This document shows, piece after piece, positions 5,099 to 5,696 of a DNA stretch of 5,696 nt. The notes beneath the pieces were generated by a model that did not search any database, was not told where the DNA came from, and was given only the letters and a program-made list of their open reading frames with translations. Every line of letters starts with the position of its first letter. Positions within the stretch are counted from its first letter, which is position 1. Source of the stretch: Acidobacteriota bacterium (GTDB taxonomy: Bacteria > Acidobacteriota > Polarisedimenticolia > Polarisedimenticolales > Polarisedimenticolaceae); assembly GCA_011773795.1 (NCBI GenBank), contig WVWW01000297.1:4906-10601 (forward strand), given 5' to 3'. The position numbers and the translations under genes were made by a program.

Positions 5099-5696
5099 AT
5101 GGATCGGACCAAACACATCTTCATCGCCTATACCGGCGGCACGATCGGGATGAAACGATCCGGCGAGGGCTGGAGCCCGGCCCCGGGGTTTCTGGCCGAG
5201 CAGATGGCCCGGATGCCCGAGCTGCGGGCACCGGGCATGCCGACATACCAGATCCAGGAGTTCGACGCCCTGATCGACTCGTCGAACATGACCCCCGAGG
5301 GTTGGATCCGCATCGCGAGGCAGATCGACGAACACTACTTCGAGGGTTATGACGCGTTCATCGTCTTGCACGGGACGGACACGATGGCCTACACCGCATC
5401 GGCCCTGTCGATGATCCTCGCCGGCCTCGACAAGCCGGTGATCGTCACGGGCTCGCAGATCCCGCTGTGCCAGCCCCGCAACGATGCCCGGGAGAACCTG
5501 GTTACCGCGTTGCAGATTGCCGGCGACGATCAGGCGCCCAAAGAAGTCTGCGTGTACTTCAACGACCTGTTGTTGCGCGGTTGCCGGACGACCAAGATGA
5601 ACTGTGACGGCTTCGGTGCGTTCGGCTCACCGAACGTCGAGCCGCTGGGCAAGATCGGGATTTACTTCGAGTATCGCGTGGCTTTCAACCGCCACC
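5099..5696 (+). CDS. ansA: Type I L-asparaginase (AnsA), 3'-truncated by window end
   Basis: The frame starts at ATG 5099 and stays open to the window edge, giving 199 codons of a family usually about 335-340 aa long. It encodes L-asparaginase, which hydrolyses L-asparagine to aspartate and ammonia. The N-terminus AYTGGTIGMKRSGEGWSP (10-27) carries the first catalytic Thr (T15). The substrate-binding IDSSNMTPE is at 59-67. The second catalytic Thr-Asp pair (T93, D94) lies in VLHGTDTMAYTASALS (89-104). VIVTGSQIPL (114-123) and RGCRTTKMNCDGF (160-172, with the conserved Lys166) follow. These motifs match E. coli AnsA (type I, cytoplasmic) closely and in order. No signal peptide precedes the first beta-strand, so a cytoplasmic enzyme is expected, unlike periplasmic type II AnsB. 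The Shine-Dalgarno is weak (GGA, 4 nt from ATG). It is divergent from the secreted peptidase, which suggests peptide and amino-acid catabolism, though co-regulation is inferred. Confidence 0.96.
   Translation, partial: MDRTKHIFIAYTGGTIGMKRSGEGWSPAPGFLAEQMARMPELRAPGMPTYQIQEFDALIDSSNMTPEGWIRIARQIDEHYFEGYDAFIVLHGTDTMAYTASALSMILAGLDKPVIVTGSQIPLCQPRNDARENLVTALQIAGDDQAPKEVCVYFNDLLLRGCRTTKMNCDGFGAFGSPNVEPLGKIGIYFEYRVAFNRH

Noticed and set aside
3705..5153. Long plus-strand open frame (482 codons) opposite the alpha/beta-hydrolase
   Set aside because: It is a shadow of the hydrolase gene, which has a complete catalytic triad and signal peptide. The antisense product shows no motif and also runs into the ansA start.

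Overview
This is a GC-rich window, roughly 65% G+C by eye, with dense coding and strong third-position G/C bias. It looks like ordinary chromosomal DNA from a free-living, high-GC Gram-negative bacterium. The gene families fit Pseudomonadota or the former Deltaproteobacteria/Myxococcota, but no marker fixes the phylum. I see no phage, CRISPR, tRNA or rRNA signal and no transposase gene.

Layout, left to right. (1) The 3' end of a small plus-strand gene (2-253), with a Lys-rich linker and a C-terminal Tudor/SH3-like module resembling the UvrD C-terminus. (2) A bidirectional intrinsic terminator (stem 281-305) shared with the convergent gene at 330-605, which encodes a 91-aa bacterial RRM RNA-binding protein. 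(3) A 243-bp divergent intergenic region. (4) A 541-aa FAD-dependent dehydrogenase of the uncharacterised COG2509 type (849-2474, plus). Its 3' end overlaps by 23 bp the 3' end of (5) trpS, tryptophanyl-tRNA synthetase (2452-3441, minus). (6) A 140-bp gap upstream of trpS that contains a perfect 27-bp inverted repeat (3496-3522 / 3556-3582) around a smaller hairpin. It looks like a small mobile palindromic (REP- or MITE-like) element and ends inside the stop codon of the next gene. (7) A secreted alpha/beta-hydrolase peptidase of the S33/TAP type (3582-5027, minus). (8) A 71-bp divergent spacer. (9) The first 199 codons of a type I L-asparaginase, ansA (5099-window end, plus).

Functionally these are housekeeping and metabolic genes, with no evident single pathway or defence/secondary-metabolite system. 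The nearest to a theme is peptide and amino-acid handling: a secreted exopeptidase-like hydrolase divergent from asparaginase, with trpS downstream of the hydrolase on the same strand. The most interesting non-coding feature is the palindromic element between the hydrolase and trpS. The most interesting proteins of unknown role are the COG2509 flavoprotein and the small Tudor-like protein. I did not find a clearly novel multi-gene system.
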